A stretch of 64,000 nt of DNA, from assembly GCF_963675165.1 (NCBI RefSeq), contig NC_087383.1:1890979-1954978 (forward strand), in the 5' to 3' direction. Position numbers and translations under genes: made by a program. Numbering within the stretch: the first letter of the stretch is position 1; each line of letters opens with the position of its first letter. Source of the DNA: Halichondria panicea. Taxonomy: Eukaryota > Porifera > Demospongiae > Suberitida > Halichondriidae. The notes under the pieces are model-generated. The model worked only from the letters and a program-made list of their open reading frames with translations, had not been told where the DNA came from and did not search any database. This document shows, piece after piece, positions 9,798-20,129 of the stretch.

Positions 9798-10614
9798 TAA
9801 TTATGAGGAAGATGAGCAAATTAACCTTCACTTTAGCCCTCCCAAACATCTTCTAAACATCTTCATGATTGCCAGGCCCTCGTATTGCAGCTGAAGGAGG
9901 TCCTGTGTGGGGAGAAGAGAGGGCAGTGAAACACTTCAACTGGTATAAGACAAAGAATGCATGTATTCTACATAACACAAAATCATATTAGTACTCCCTT
10001 TATTGCTCCCCTCACCTGGAAGATCAGCTCCACCTTCTCTATCTGCCTGCCCAGGAAACGACCAGACACCTCAAACTTGCTCACATCCACTGACGTCATC
10101 TTAAACACAACATTTCTGAACCTGGGGGAGTGTTAACATAGCGCTCAACGTTACACATAGAGGCATAAAATAAGTCAATAGCCTCACACTGAAATAGATT
10201 AGTAGTAGAATCTGGACAAAGTACGTACAAGAGCAATAATATTAAGAGCAGATGTCGATGATTATCATGTTGTTTGATCATAGTAGAGGGATTCCCAGAA
10301 TAGTACATCAATGACAAGAGACATACGAAGCTCTTAACATCAATACCGTGACACACCAATGTACGCAGGAATTGAAAGCATAATTATATTCTATTTAGTA
10401 TATAGACAGCCCGTATTAAAGATCTAAGCACACAACACAAGTATGTTAGTATCTGCTATGCACTCTCCAGTACGTAGGTGGAGACTTACAGAATGGGTGG
10501 GGCATATCTCCATGGACACTGATGCAGATGATTTGTTTGATCACGTCAGAGTACGCGTCAATACCCAGCTATCTCTCCGGGGAGTCCACTGTCGATGCCC
10601 ACAGGAAGAACCCT
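9798..10614 (-). pseudogene. IQGAP-like C-terminal exons, copy b
   Basis: Best-preserved penultimate exon of the set: 10016-10121 encodes FRNVVFKMTSVDVSKFEVSG then RFLGRQIEKVELIFQ with good AG and GTGAGG sites, matching the RasGAP C-terminal region of IQGAP. The last exon (about 9798-9902) has an 11-nt tandem duplication of AAACATCTTCT sequence that shifts the frame after IMKMF. The GAP-related exon 10490-10614 carries an in-frame TAG in SPER*LGIDAYSD. It therefore cannot encode a normal IQGAP tail. It lies downstream of and convergent with the NLR-2 remnant. Confidence 0.8.
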
Positions 10615-11046
10615 CTGTGGGGAGGGAACAGTGAGAGTCATATTATGATTCAGTTCCGGGAATAAATGTCATAGAAAGTCACTAATTGACTCACATTTTT
10701 TCCAGCCGAGGCAAATGGAGCACAGCTATAGGTTACGTCTCTGTGGGGCATGGAAAAATTGATTGACTGAAATTGTGTATCAGGTTTTAAGCAACTAATA
10801 AGGATTATCACTTATTGAGCGCACAATTCCCCGCCCACACACACCTGGTCAGTAGACAGCTGATTGCCTATCCACAACATTGAAGGATTTTATCGCAGCT
10901 ATGTACTTCATTGTACAGCTGCAAGGGGAGTGACGTGTGATACAGTGTGATTCAATGAAAGTCAGTACAACACAGTTAGTGTATGTTTACCAAAGAGGTA
11001 CATGAGATTGTTCTGACAAATCATTCTTGTACTCTCTAATACACTA

Positions 11047-11222
11047 ACAGGGTTTCATCTAGGATAACAAGTTGGGGGGGGGATTTGGGAGTGCGTAAGC
11101 GCAAGTGTTTGGCTATGCCCACTTAAAAAAAGTTGATTTAATACTAATGTGATGATGTCATTATTCTACAAGATTTGGGGGGGGGAAGAACCACCCCCCC
11201 CCTACTAGATGAAACCCTGACT
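11047..11222. mobile_element. Foldback element with CAGGGTTTCATCTAG ends
   Basis: Left end CAGGGTTTCATCTAGGAT and right end CTAGATGAAACCCTG are inverted repeats; inside are poly-G and poly-C runs that could also pair. A second copy spans about 56697-56937. Single ends with CAGGGTTTCAT occur near 3700, 30002, 30209, 43036 and 43245. The end sequence resembles hAT-type termini, but the target duplication was not resolved. Confidence 0.6.
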
Positions 11223-11399
11223 AACTGATACAGTACCAAAGATGCAACCTTTTACATGGCAAAATTAAAAACGGCCATTGTCAAAGTAATGTAGACGCAA
11301 TCGGCATCATGTATAAATTGTGTATTTGGCCTGGCCTAAGCCATATTCAGTACATACTATATAGCAGGTCATTTTCGTAGGTTATAACATTCGAAACAA

Positions 11400-11760
11400 A
11401 CAACGTCTACACACAGTAAGTGCAGTAGTAGTAGATCTAAGAGGTAGTCTAATGCTCAAGAATGATGGAACATCTTATATACATATAGTAGTCATCTGCA
11501 GAATTGTGTAGAGGAGATGTTTCACCATCTTTGAGCATTAGTTTACCTCTTAGATCTACTACTACTGCACTGCACTATACTGCACTTACTGTGTATATAG
11601 CTAGTAGGTATCTTCAAGACCAGCTAGCTCACTGACAGTTGACAAACTAATGCTCAAAGATGGTGGAACATCTCTACACAATTCTACTACTACTGCATGC
11701 ACTTACTGTGTATATAGTAGGTATCTTCAAGACCAGCTAGCTCACTGATAGTTGACAAAC
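11400..11760. repeat. Inverted-repeat cluster
   Basis: AGTAGTAGTAGATCTAAGAG (about 11424) recurs inverted as CTCTTAGATCTACTACTACT (about 11549), with AATGCTCAAGAATGATGGAA against CACCATCTTTGAGCATT between them; a third partial copy in direct order follows at about 11650-11720. Looks like a foldback element plus a partial second copy. No gene. Confidence 0.6.
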
Positions 11761-11871
11761 ACTAGCACTCTCTGGGACAAAAACCATTGTGTAGCTCTTA
11801 CTTCAATATTTTACAAACTTCCTTTATTTAGAATAATAGCGCATGCATTGCAGAATGCAGAGGCTGCAAAA

Positions 11872-13353
11872 TATGGTGGGCCGTTTGTTTCAAAATTCAA
11901 ATGTTACATTTTCATTCAAATCACAATACATTCATTCAAGATGTGCAATTTTCATTCAAGAGTATTCAAGATTATTCATTCAAGATTCAAGATTTTGATG
12001 GATGCATAAACATGCATAATTTCAGATGACTTTAGCCACACTTTGTGGTTTTATTGCATGGTGTAGTTGTTTTAATTAACAGGAAATGGGGTTCACAATA
12101 ATCAACTCCCTCCCTCAGTAGTGGTAAGGTGATTCCCAAACCAGAAACATGACATTGATTGACGAAAATTAACAAGAGGTCAGGGGTTCGTTGCCGACCT
12201 TCGAGTTTTGAGCATTAAGCAAAGGACATCTTATAAATGTTGTGTTTTAATGACTGTATATGCATGCATGGCATGCATATCTTGAATAATTATTGTCGAC
12301 TTGAATGCATTAAAATCTTGAATGACAATTGCATGTCTTGAATGGTCAGTGGATCTTTGGATCAATTTAAATTTGTTTTGGGCAGAATTTCAAATCGATA
12401 GAAATTTATATATTTTTTGATTTTGAATATTTTGAAACTGCAAGAGTACATGCAAATGAGTGCATTCTATTTTCAATTCTTGAGGAAGAACTGGTCCTGA
12501 GTTTCGTGCAGAAAAAAGCAGTTTCATATTTTGCACCCACAGGGGTTAGCTTATAATGACCTTTGTACTCTAAGAAGCTGTGCACTTTATAGTCTGTTAT
12601 AAAATCAGTATTATGTGCACCTAGCTTGTATGCGTACAGGTTATGTTAACAGTTGTATCCCACCCTGATTGACAATGACAATTACACCCCTGTCTGTATA
12701 GGTGTTCCAAGTACCATGGCCAATAGATGAGTGTTCCCAGCATACAGACGGTACTATACATATAATCATACAGTTGTTCGATTGCACACACACACACACA
12801 ATAATATCATAATTTAATTGATCCTTCAACATTGAAATGTTTAATAATATTAATTATGTACAGTTAAGGAAGTACATTATTATATTATACATAGCAGAGT
12901 CGTGCAGTTGGCTAGCCTCGAGGAAGTGATTGGGATATCAAGGCTAGCAGTTGGCAAGGTTATAATTATTCTGGCTATATTTAGCATTGCATTGGAGCAT
13001 GGCTTCTCAAGAGTACAAAGGTCATTTTAAGCAAACCCTGTGGATGCTATAAGCGCTAGTGATGGTCAAAAATTGAAAATGCTTTTTCTGCACGAAACTC
13101 AGGACCAATTCTTCCTCAAGAAATTAAAAGTAGAATGCACTCATTTGCATGTACTCTTGCAGTTTCAAAATATTCAAAATCAAAAAATATATAAATTTCT
13201 ATCGATTTGAAATTCTGCCCAAAACAAATTTAAATTGATCCAAAGATCCACTAACCTTGAATGAATACTGTATATGCATCTTGAATGAATGTATTGTAAT
13301 CTGAATGAAAATATAACATTAATTTTGAATTTTGAAACAAACGGCCCACCATA
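11872..13353. mobile_element. 1.48-kb foldback DNA element, probable TA target
   Basis: Termini read TATGGTGGGCCGTTTG on the left and CAAACGGCCCACCATA on the right. Internally, about 170 bp at 12352-12522 returns inverted at about 13078-13260 (for example GAAGAACTGGTCCTGAG versus CTCAGGACCAATTCTTC), so most of each arm can pair. The outermost TA on both sides is compatible with a TA target-site duplication. Subterminal ATTCATTCAAG repeats occur at both ends. No transposase was seen; the unpaired centre (about 12550-13070) has no convincing ORF. Non-autonomous. Confidence 0.8.
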
Positions 13354-13651
13354 CACCATAGAAAAAACACATTGATTTTACAATGTAAAAGGGTGGGCCA
13401 GCTCAGCACAATTCAAATAGCAATCAAAATTCCAGGCTCTTAAACGAATAGGACTATTATATCATTCAATGACAATTTAGAGAAAAGTAGCGAAGTACAT
13501 AGTATGTTAGAACATTAGGTCGTTAATTAATCAATTGCAACGTGTCAATAGTACATGCAGATGATATAAATAATTGAAGAATGCTCACATGCAATTGTCA
13601 ATGAATACATGCAATTTGTTAATGGCAATCCAATTTAACACTCTGAGGATT

Positions 13652-14632
13652 TTAAAAGTTCATGAGGAAGATGAGCAGATTAACATTCACTTTGGCCCTC
13701 CCAAACATCTTCATGATTGCCAGGTCCTCGTATTGCAGCTGAAGGAGGTCCTGTGTGGGGAGAAGAGAGGGCAGTGAAACACTTCAACTGGTGTATAAGA
13801 CAAAGAATGCATTTATTTGTAAGACAAATGAATACATGTACTTACATACACCGTACAAGCATACCAACACTATACCTGACACGAGGCAGTAAACTTCTTG
13901 AACACTTTACGTACCTACCATCTACCTGTACACACACCCTCACCTGGAGGACCAGCTCCACCTTCTCTATCTGCCTGACGTGATCTCAAACACAACACTT
14001 CCGAACCTGAACCTGGGCGAGTAAGAAATAATGTTCACATAATTATAGCATAACGTTGCATCAAGGTCGTAGCAAGCGGTCAGGCTGGTCAGGTTTTGGC
14101 CTAACCACTTTAGCAGCTGGGTAGGTAATGGTCGTAAATATTGTAAGTGAAATGCGCATGCTGTTTTGGTGAGGAAAAGTGATGACCTTTTCCTAGGTAA
14201 AAAATTCACCACTGTATGCAAAGTTCCAATAGTAGAAAAACAGTTGACCTTTAATTGTTAGTTGGCCTGACCACTTTAAAGTTGCTTGCTATGCCCCTGC
14301 ATGAAGATTGGGGCATAAAAATAAGTTAATAGCCTCACACTGGAGGAATTGTTAAAGTCTAGATTAGTAGTAGAGTCTGAGCTTCAGTCAAACAGTGGAC
14401 AAAGTACGTACCAGAGCAATTAATGGCACATGTGATGATTATCATGTTGTTTAATAGAAGTATGCTAGTATAACGGCTATACTCTCACTCAAGTATACGG
14501 AGACTCACAGAGTGGGTGGAGCATATCTCCATGGACGCTGATGTATGGATGATTGGCTTGGTCACGTCAGAGTACTTGTTGATACCCAGCCTTCTGTCCA
14601 GGGGGTCCACTGTCGATGCTCGCAAGAACTCT
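13652..14632 (-). pseudogene. IQGAP-like C-terminal exons, copy c
   Basis: The GAP-related exon 14509-14632 is open: FLRASTVDPLDRRLGINKYS then DVTKPIIHTSASMEICSTHS, aligning with the IQGAP segment that carries EYSDL...TKP. The last exon 13652-13750 reads DLLQLQYEGLAIMKMFGRAK and VNVNLLIFLMNF, then stop. The penultimate exon (13944-14012) has lost 43 nt relative to copy b, removing the VDVSKFEVSGRF part and breaking the frame. The same deletion is in copies d, e and f, so they share an ancestor already damaged. A 0.25-kb insertion (about 14058-14312) sits in the intron. Confidence 0.78.
14058..14312. mobile_element. MITE-like insertion in IQGAP intron
   Basis: Inverted ends GTAGCAAGCGGTCAGGC and, inverted, GTAGCAAGCAACTTTAAAGT frame about 0.25 kb. 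Copies a and b lack it: there the flanks join directly (ACACATAGAGGCATAAAA near 2811 and 10156), giving an empty site. Also present at about 39857-40115 and 55670-55930; the 27.6-kb copy is truncated. Confidence 0.6.
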
Positions 14633-15320
14633 CTGTGGGGGGTACAATGAGTGTATGTATATTCATACCCTCTGCATGGCAACCAAATAGTTAATGTGCA
14701 ATTTAGATCATACGATACTTTAGTAGAAGGTAGAAACACACATGGCATCATCACATGACCATCATTCGTATATACACACTTTCAACTATTTGACTACAAA
14801 TTCAGTTTTGGTTATCATATTTCTTATACCTAAACTTCTTGAAGGCGTCCGAGTGTACGGGTTCATTACTGACAGGGCAGCACTCTCAGCCTCAAACTGT
14901 GCAAAGGAACAGGAAAAACACGATAAACTCTTAAATCAACAGATATAACCAGACAATAATCATGGAAAGTTAACGATGCTGATTTGGCGTTTTTCACCAA
15001 CAAATAATATCTAGTCCAGTACTAATTTAATGTACATAGATGCAGTGCATAATGTAGGCCATAATCTGTACAGGTATACTGTACCACTTTTATTACCTGT
15101 TGTTTGTAGCACTCGAGTATACACCATCGGCACACTGCTCTGCTCCAACTCCTCACAGCGATCCAGTGCCTTCTTGACCTCTTCCTTCATCACAAGTCTC
15201 TCAGACTGGGTAATAGATTGAATGGTGGTCATGTACACACACACAGGTATACAGATACAACCATCACAACATCGTGGTAGTGGTACAGTAGTTATATAAT
15301 TGCAGGTACATGTAAGCACC
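14485..15320 (-). other. Unassigned exon-like segments (about 14847-14915, 15115-15210)
   Basis: Two short - strand segments recur across the window. One reads FEAESAALSVMNPYTRTPS (about 14847-14915; variants at 8047-8085, 19290-19330, 35450-35485, 40660-40710, 48112-48145, 62311-62349). The other reads ERLVMKEEVKKALDRCEELE (about 15115-15210; fuller copies at about 28135-28240, 40920-41035 and 57290-57443). The second looks coiled-coil. Both recur with typical acceptor sites, which supports real exons of an unrecognised gene or genes. Confidence 0.4.
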
Positions 15321-15889
15321 GCGGGTGCTGATGCCTCGGTGGAGGTGCAAAGCTACATAACATAAAGCTACACACATTATCATGATGAATATTTTTGCAT
15401 TTTTGCTGCATGCAAACTCAAATTGCATGGTGGTCGATCATGTACACACACACACACAGGTAATACAACCACCATGTGGTAGTGGTACAGCTGTTTGCTG
15501 ACTGCATTACCACAAAACAACAAAATACCATACAATGTTGCTATGCAAACAACATGTGGTCCTAAGCAATGATGGCTTCTAGCACTTGTATGTTAAATGG
15601 GTACTTTTTGAGGTTTACAAAAATGGCTAATCTGCGAGACCCTTAAAAATTACCCGCTATAATGTGGCATCAATATTATAGTAAATGCTCTCACGATCTA
15701 CTCTTGGTGGTATATATGGAAACTCACATACAAATTATGGTGAGGATCTGAAATGGAGAATGGGCGGGGACTAGCTTGCATATACCAGCAGATATGATAT
15801 ACATGTAGCTACTAACCGTTCACTGAATGTATGGAAAGCAGTGTGAAGGCTAAAGAAACTGTTAGTACGAAGTACTGCAAAGGACATCA

Positions 15890-17231
15890 AACAGTGCATG
15901 TACATAGTGGGACCATAAGCAGTGCGTGTACATAGTGGGACCATAAGCAGTGCATGTACATAGTGGGACCATAGGCAGTGCATGTACATAGTGGGACCAT
16001 AAGCAGTGCATGTATATAGTGGGACCATAGGCAGTGAATGTACATAGTGGGACCATAAGCAGTGCATGTACATAGTGGGACCATAGGCAGTGCATGTACA
16101 TAGTGGGACCATAGGCAGTGCATGTACATAGTGGGACCATAAGCAGTGCATGTACATAGTGGGACCATAGGCAGTGCATGTACACAGTGGGACCATAGGC
16201 AGTGCATGTACATAGTGGGACCATAGGCAGTGCATGTACATAGTGGGACCATAGGCAGTGCATGTACATAGTGGGACCATAAGCAGTGCATGTACATAGT
16301 GGGACCATAGGCAGTGCATGTACATAGTGGGACCATAGGCAGTGCATGTACATAGTGGGACCATAAGCAGTGCATGTACATAGTGGGACCATAGGCAGTG
16401 CATGTACACAGTGGGACCATAGGCAGTGCATGTACATAGTGGGACCATAGGCAGTGCATGTATATAGTGGGACCATAAGCAGTGCATGTACATAGTGGGA
16501 CCATAAGCAGTGCATGTACATAGTGGGACCATAGGCAGTGCATGTACATAGTGGGACCATAAGCAGTGCATGTATATAGTGGGACCATAGGCAGTGAATG
16601 TACATAGTGGGACCATAAGCAGTGCATGTACATAGTGGGACCATAGGCAGTGCACGTACATAGTGGGACCATAGGCAGTGAATGTATATAGTGGGACCAT
16701 AGGCAGTGCATGTACATAGTGGGACCATAGGCAGTGCATGTACATAGTGGGACCATAGGCAGTGCATGTACATAGTGGGACCATAGGCAGTGCATGTACA
16801 TAGTGGGACCATAGGCAGTGCATGTACATAGTGGGACCATAGGCAGTGCATGTACATAGTGGGACCATAGGCAGTGCATGTACATAGTGGGACCATAAGC
16901 AGTGCATGTACATAGTGGGACCATAGGCAGTGCATGTACATAGTGGGACCATAGGCAGTGCATGTACATAGTGGGACCATAGGCAGTGCATGTACATAGT
17001 GGGACCATAGGCAGTGCATGTACATAGTGGGACCATAAGCAGTGCGTGTACATAGTGGGACCATAGGCAGTGCATGTACATAGTGGGACCATAGGCAGTG
17101 CATGTACATAGTGGGACCATAAGCAGTGCATGTACATAGTGGGACCATAAGCAGTGCATGTACATAGTGGGACCATAAGCAGTGCATGTACATAGTGGGA
17201 CCATAGGCAGTGCATGTACATAGTGGGACCT
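15890..17231. repeat. 28-bp satellite array 1 (about 48 units)
   Basis: Tandem units with core GCAGTGCATGTACATAGTGG, period 28 bp, differing mostly at three sites (ATAGGC/ATAAGC, GCATG/GCGTG, GTACATA/GTATATA). On the - strand all three frames stay open through the array because the unit lacks stops in all three; 28 is not a multiple of 3, so each frame passes through the others every 84 bp. The 440-490-codon ORFs here are therefore not evidence of a gene. The left edge interrupts sequence that continues without satellite at 28.93 and 41.72 kb. Confidence 0.97.
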
Positions 17232-17265
17232 TTACAGGTCAAATTGTTGTAAATATTACAACAAA

Positions 17266-17818
17266 GGAGCATGCTATCATAGATAGAGTAGAGAGGGATT
17301 GGAAATGGAAGTGATTCACGTGATGTTTTACAATGAAGTCTATGTAGTGGCTCTGGGACCATCCGTGTATCTCCTCATAACTCCCACAAAAGCCCGGGAA
17401 ACTTATTGTGTCCAAAGCATACATCTCAGAGCTACCCCCATTACTGAATCACATGCCCCCTGATAGTAGGTATCAATTGGAAACAAAGAAAATATAATCT
17501 CGATTGTCGTGAAGTAGCTAGAGGTACACAGAGCGCTTTTTCATGCTTGTGTTCCTATAGTACCTTTGATATAGCTAAGGCTTTGTAACTAAATAGTGTC
17601 CTGTGTCCCAAATGGCCTCAAGTATTAGAGAAAGTTGATGTTTAGCAGAAGAACTGCTCGTGGACTTCTTACAGAGAGCAAAACAATTCTCATGAATTAT
17701 TCATGTTTAGCCCTCGTGTTAAAAAAGTAAGCCTCGATTAAAACCGCGGAGATACACGGATGGTACTTCGAGGGTACTTCCGTTTCCAATCCCTCTTCTA
17801 CTCTATCTATGATGCTAT
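17266..17818. mobile_element. Foldback element of about 0.55 kb
   Basis: Left arm CTATCATAGATAGAGTAGAG then GGATTGGAAATGGAAGT pairs with the right arm ACTTCCGTTTCCAATCCC then TACTCTATCTATGATGCTAT. An inner pair, GACCATCCGTGTATCTCC (about 17358) and GGAGATACACGGATGGTAC (about 17747), is also present. No ORF of note. Sits directly after satellite array 1. Confidence 0.65.
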
Positions 17819-17819
17819 T

Positions 17820-18400
17820 AACTTGTCAATAATTATATTGATCAATGTTGATATTGGATTGTGTGGTAGATTGTGAGAGCTTTGAAGTACTGGTTTTGCT
17901 GAGCTGCTTGACACTTGAAACTGGATTGGCTCTGGAAGCACTGTGACTTTGTACTCTTTTTTTTTTTTTACAGGTGATCTTAACTGCTTATGTTCAGCCA
18001 TTGTCTGTTGGCTACTGCTTCCATCTACACCACCTTTAAAGATGCTAAGTTTAATATTACTTTCTCCAGACACAACTCATCTTTTGTGTGTCCTACTGTG
18101 TCCCTTTACCAGTCAAATTGAAGGTATAGACCAGCTACAACTTTTAAAGGCCACACATACTTCCATCGAGGCAAGCAGCAGGGCTGGCTAGTGTGTGTGT
18201 GTGACGTGGGTGTGCACAATCATTGTCCCACGCCCATCTTCTAAGCTAGTCTGGCCACGCCCTCCGTGGCCCTCCCCAAAGAAGTCTTCATTGGGGGGCG
18301 GCGATCAAATCAAGCTAAGTTGGTGGGTTGGGCTGACCACAAATTCAAATTCAAACTAAAGTGATGACCCTTTTCCCGATTGAACGATTGACCGGTAAAG
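17820..18400. other. No gene supported
   Basis: Contains a T-run with acceptor-like TTTTTTTTTACAG at about 17960 and short ORFs without recognisable domains. Nothing here recurs elsewhere in the window as far as I can see. Confidence 0.4.
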
Positions 18401-18408
18401 GGATAAGC

Positions 18409-18760
18409 AATGCATGTACATAGTGGGACCATAGGCAGTGCATGTACATAGTGGGACCATAGGCAGTGCAAAGGCAGTGCATGTACATAGTGCAGTGGGA
18501 CCATAAGCAGTGCATGTACATAGTGGGACCATAAGCAGTGCATGTACATAGTGGGACCATAGGCAGTGCATGTACATAGTGGGACCATAAGCAGTGCATG
18601 TACATAGTGGGACCATACGCAGTGCATGTACATAGTGGGACCATAAGCAGTGCATGTACATAGTGGGACCATAGGCAGTGCATGTACATAGTGGGACCAT
18701 AAGCAGTGCATGTACATAGTGGGACCATAGGCAGTGCATGTACATAGTGGGGCCATAAGC
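18409..18760. repeat. 28-bp satellite array 2 (about 12 units)
   Basis: Same unit as array 1, with two irregular units near 18466-18500 where the repeat is shortened (GGCAGTGCAAAGGCAGTGC) or carries an extra GTGCA. The flanks are not shared with the other arrays. Confidence 0.95.
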
Positions 18761-19573
18761 TCTGTAAACACACTAGAGGTCAATTTGAGTACCTTTTCTA
18801 TTTTGCTTAAAAAAATGTTTTTTCAGGTGAGTTGAAGGTGTACAATGCAGTAAGGAACTAGACTGAATAGTTTTAAGCACAAAACCTCCAAATTGCACGT
18901 TAGACAATCATTCCGCCAAATTTTTCCGGTGGCTGCCCCCTGAACTCCCCCAAATGTTCAACAGCGTACGGCCGTCGTCATTTCCCCCCTTAGCTAAAAA
19001 TCCTGCTTGAAACCCTGACAATAGTGAGTATTTGTGACATACCGTATAAGTAGAGGTTGTATGGTGAAAATGTTTGTATATTTCGTACTGTAGAGCATCA
19101 TACACTGTACGAAAAATAAAACTACAAAACTACAAAACTATTCTACAGCAATAGGCTCAACGTGGCTGTATGAATATTTAAAATACGAAATATTTCCAGT
19201 CCTACAGTATTATAAACTCTTTAACCATAACTTTGGTAAACATAATATTATTTCTTACCTAAACTTCTTGAAGGCATGAGTGAGTGTTCGGGTTCATTAC
19301 TGACAGGGCATCATTCTCAGTCTCAACTCACATCAACCTCCAGCATGGGGTGGGTCGATCACAGTGACATAACACACACAAACTGTGCAAAGGAACAGGA
19401 AAACATGATAAACCGGCATTACGGTAACTTAAACCAACAGATGATAAATGGACTAAAATCATGAAAACTCTCTAATAATAACGAGTGTTGCAAACTGCGA
19501 TGTGCTAATGCATGCCTCTCACTTATAGTTTCGATTAGGAGGGGGAGGGGCTAAATGAGGCTCTTTATACTGC

Positions 19574-19892
19574 CAAGAGTTTATGATAGAGAGAGAGTAT
19601 CGAACGTAGGCATACTGTACATGAGATGTATGCGGAGAGTAACGTGACTTCCTGTATCTGTCACAAGCTTGGAATTTGCACACTGACCAATCCAGTGTGG
19701 GTGATGTAATCTATCAAGAAAGTAGATTACATCACCCACACTTGGATGGGTTGATAGATTACACCCACGCTTGGATTGGTCAGTGTGCAAATTCCAAGCT
19801 TGTGACAGATACAGGAAGTCACGTTACTCTCTGCATACATCTCATGTACAGTATGCCTACGTTCGATACTCTCTCTCTATCATAAACTCTTG
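19574..19892. mobile_element. 319-bp foldback transposon with 7-bp target duplication
   Basis: Ends CAAGAGTTTATGATAG and CTATCATAAACTCTTG; the arms pair for most of their length (for example ACAAGCTTGGAATTTGC against GCAAATTCCAAGCTTGT). It is flanked by ATACTGC at 19567-19573 and 19893-19899. The related segment near 48388-48400 reads CTCTTTATACTGCTAATCAC without the element, which is the pre-insertion site. Non-autonomous; the 7-bp duplication suggests a cut-and-paste family with 7-8 bp targets. Confidence 0.92.
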
Positions 19893-20129
19893 ATACTGCT
19901 AATCACAGGGGCCCCTCTTTCCGTATTCCCCCAAAACCTAATCGCAGTCACGTGACCCCTAACCTCTAGCGTGAGAGATATGAATGGGCACGTACATGTA
20001 ACATCTGCTTAACCGGTACCTCGCGGATATGACACAACAAATCTACTGCAACCTGTAAGATTAGTCTGATATACATGTACCACAGAAACAGTGTGCTTGC
20101 TTGCATACATGCTAATTTAAAACCACTCA

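Noticed and set aside
12641-12832. Short ORFs inside the 11.87-13.35 kb element as a possible transposase
   Set aside because: Too short and without a DDE-type or DNA-binding motif.
14065-14300. Possible tRNA-like fold in the GTAGCAAGCGGTCAGGC segment
   Set aside because: No A and B boxes or cloverleaf could be drawn; better explained as inverted ends of a MITE-like insertion.
15890-17231. Direct repeats of 28 bp, as in a CRISPR array
   Set aside because: Units are contiguous with no spacers, and the DNA is eukaryotic.
15771-17362. Long overlapping ORFs (443-491 codons) on the - strand
   Set aside because: They are translations of the 28-bp satellite in its three frames; no domain, codon structure or start context supports a gene. 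The same applies to ORFs at 18310-18783, 30565-31350 and 43618-44887.
19581-19885. ORFs of about 69 codons on both strands with similar sequence
   Set aside because: They arise from the palindromic arms of the foldback transposon.
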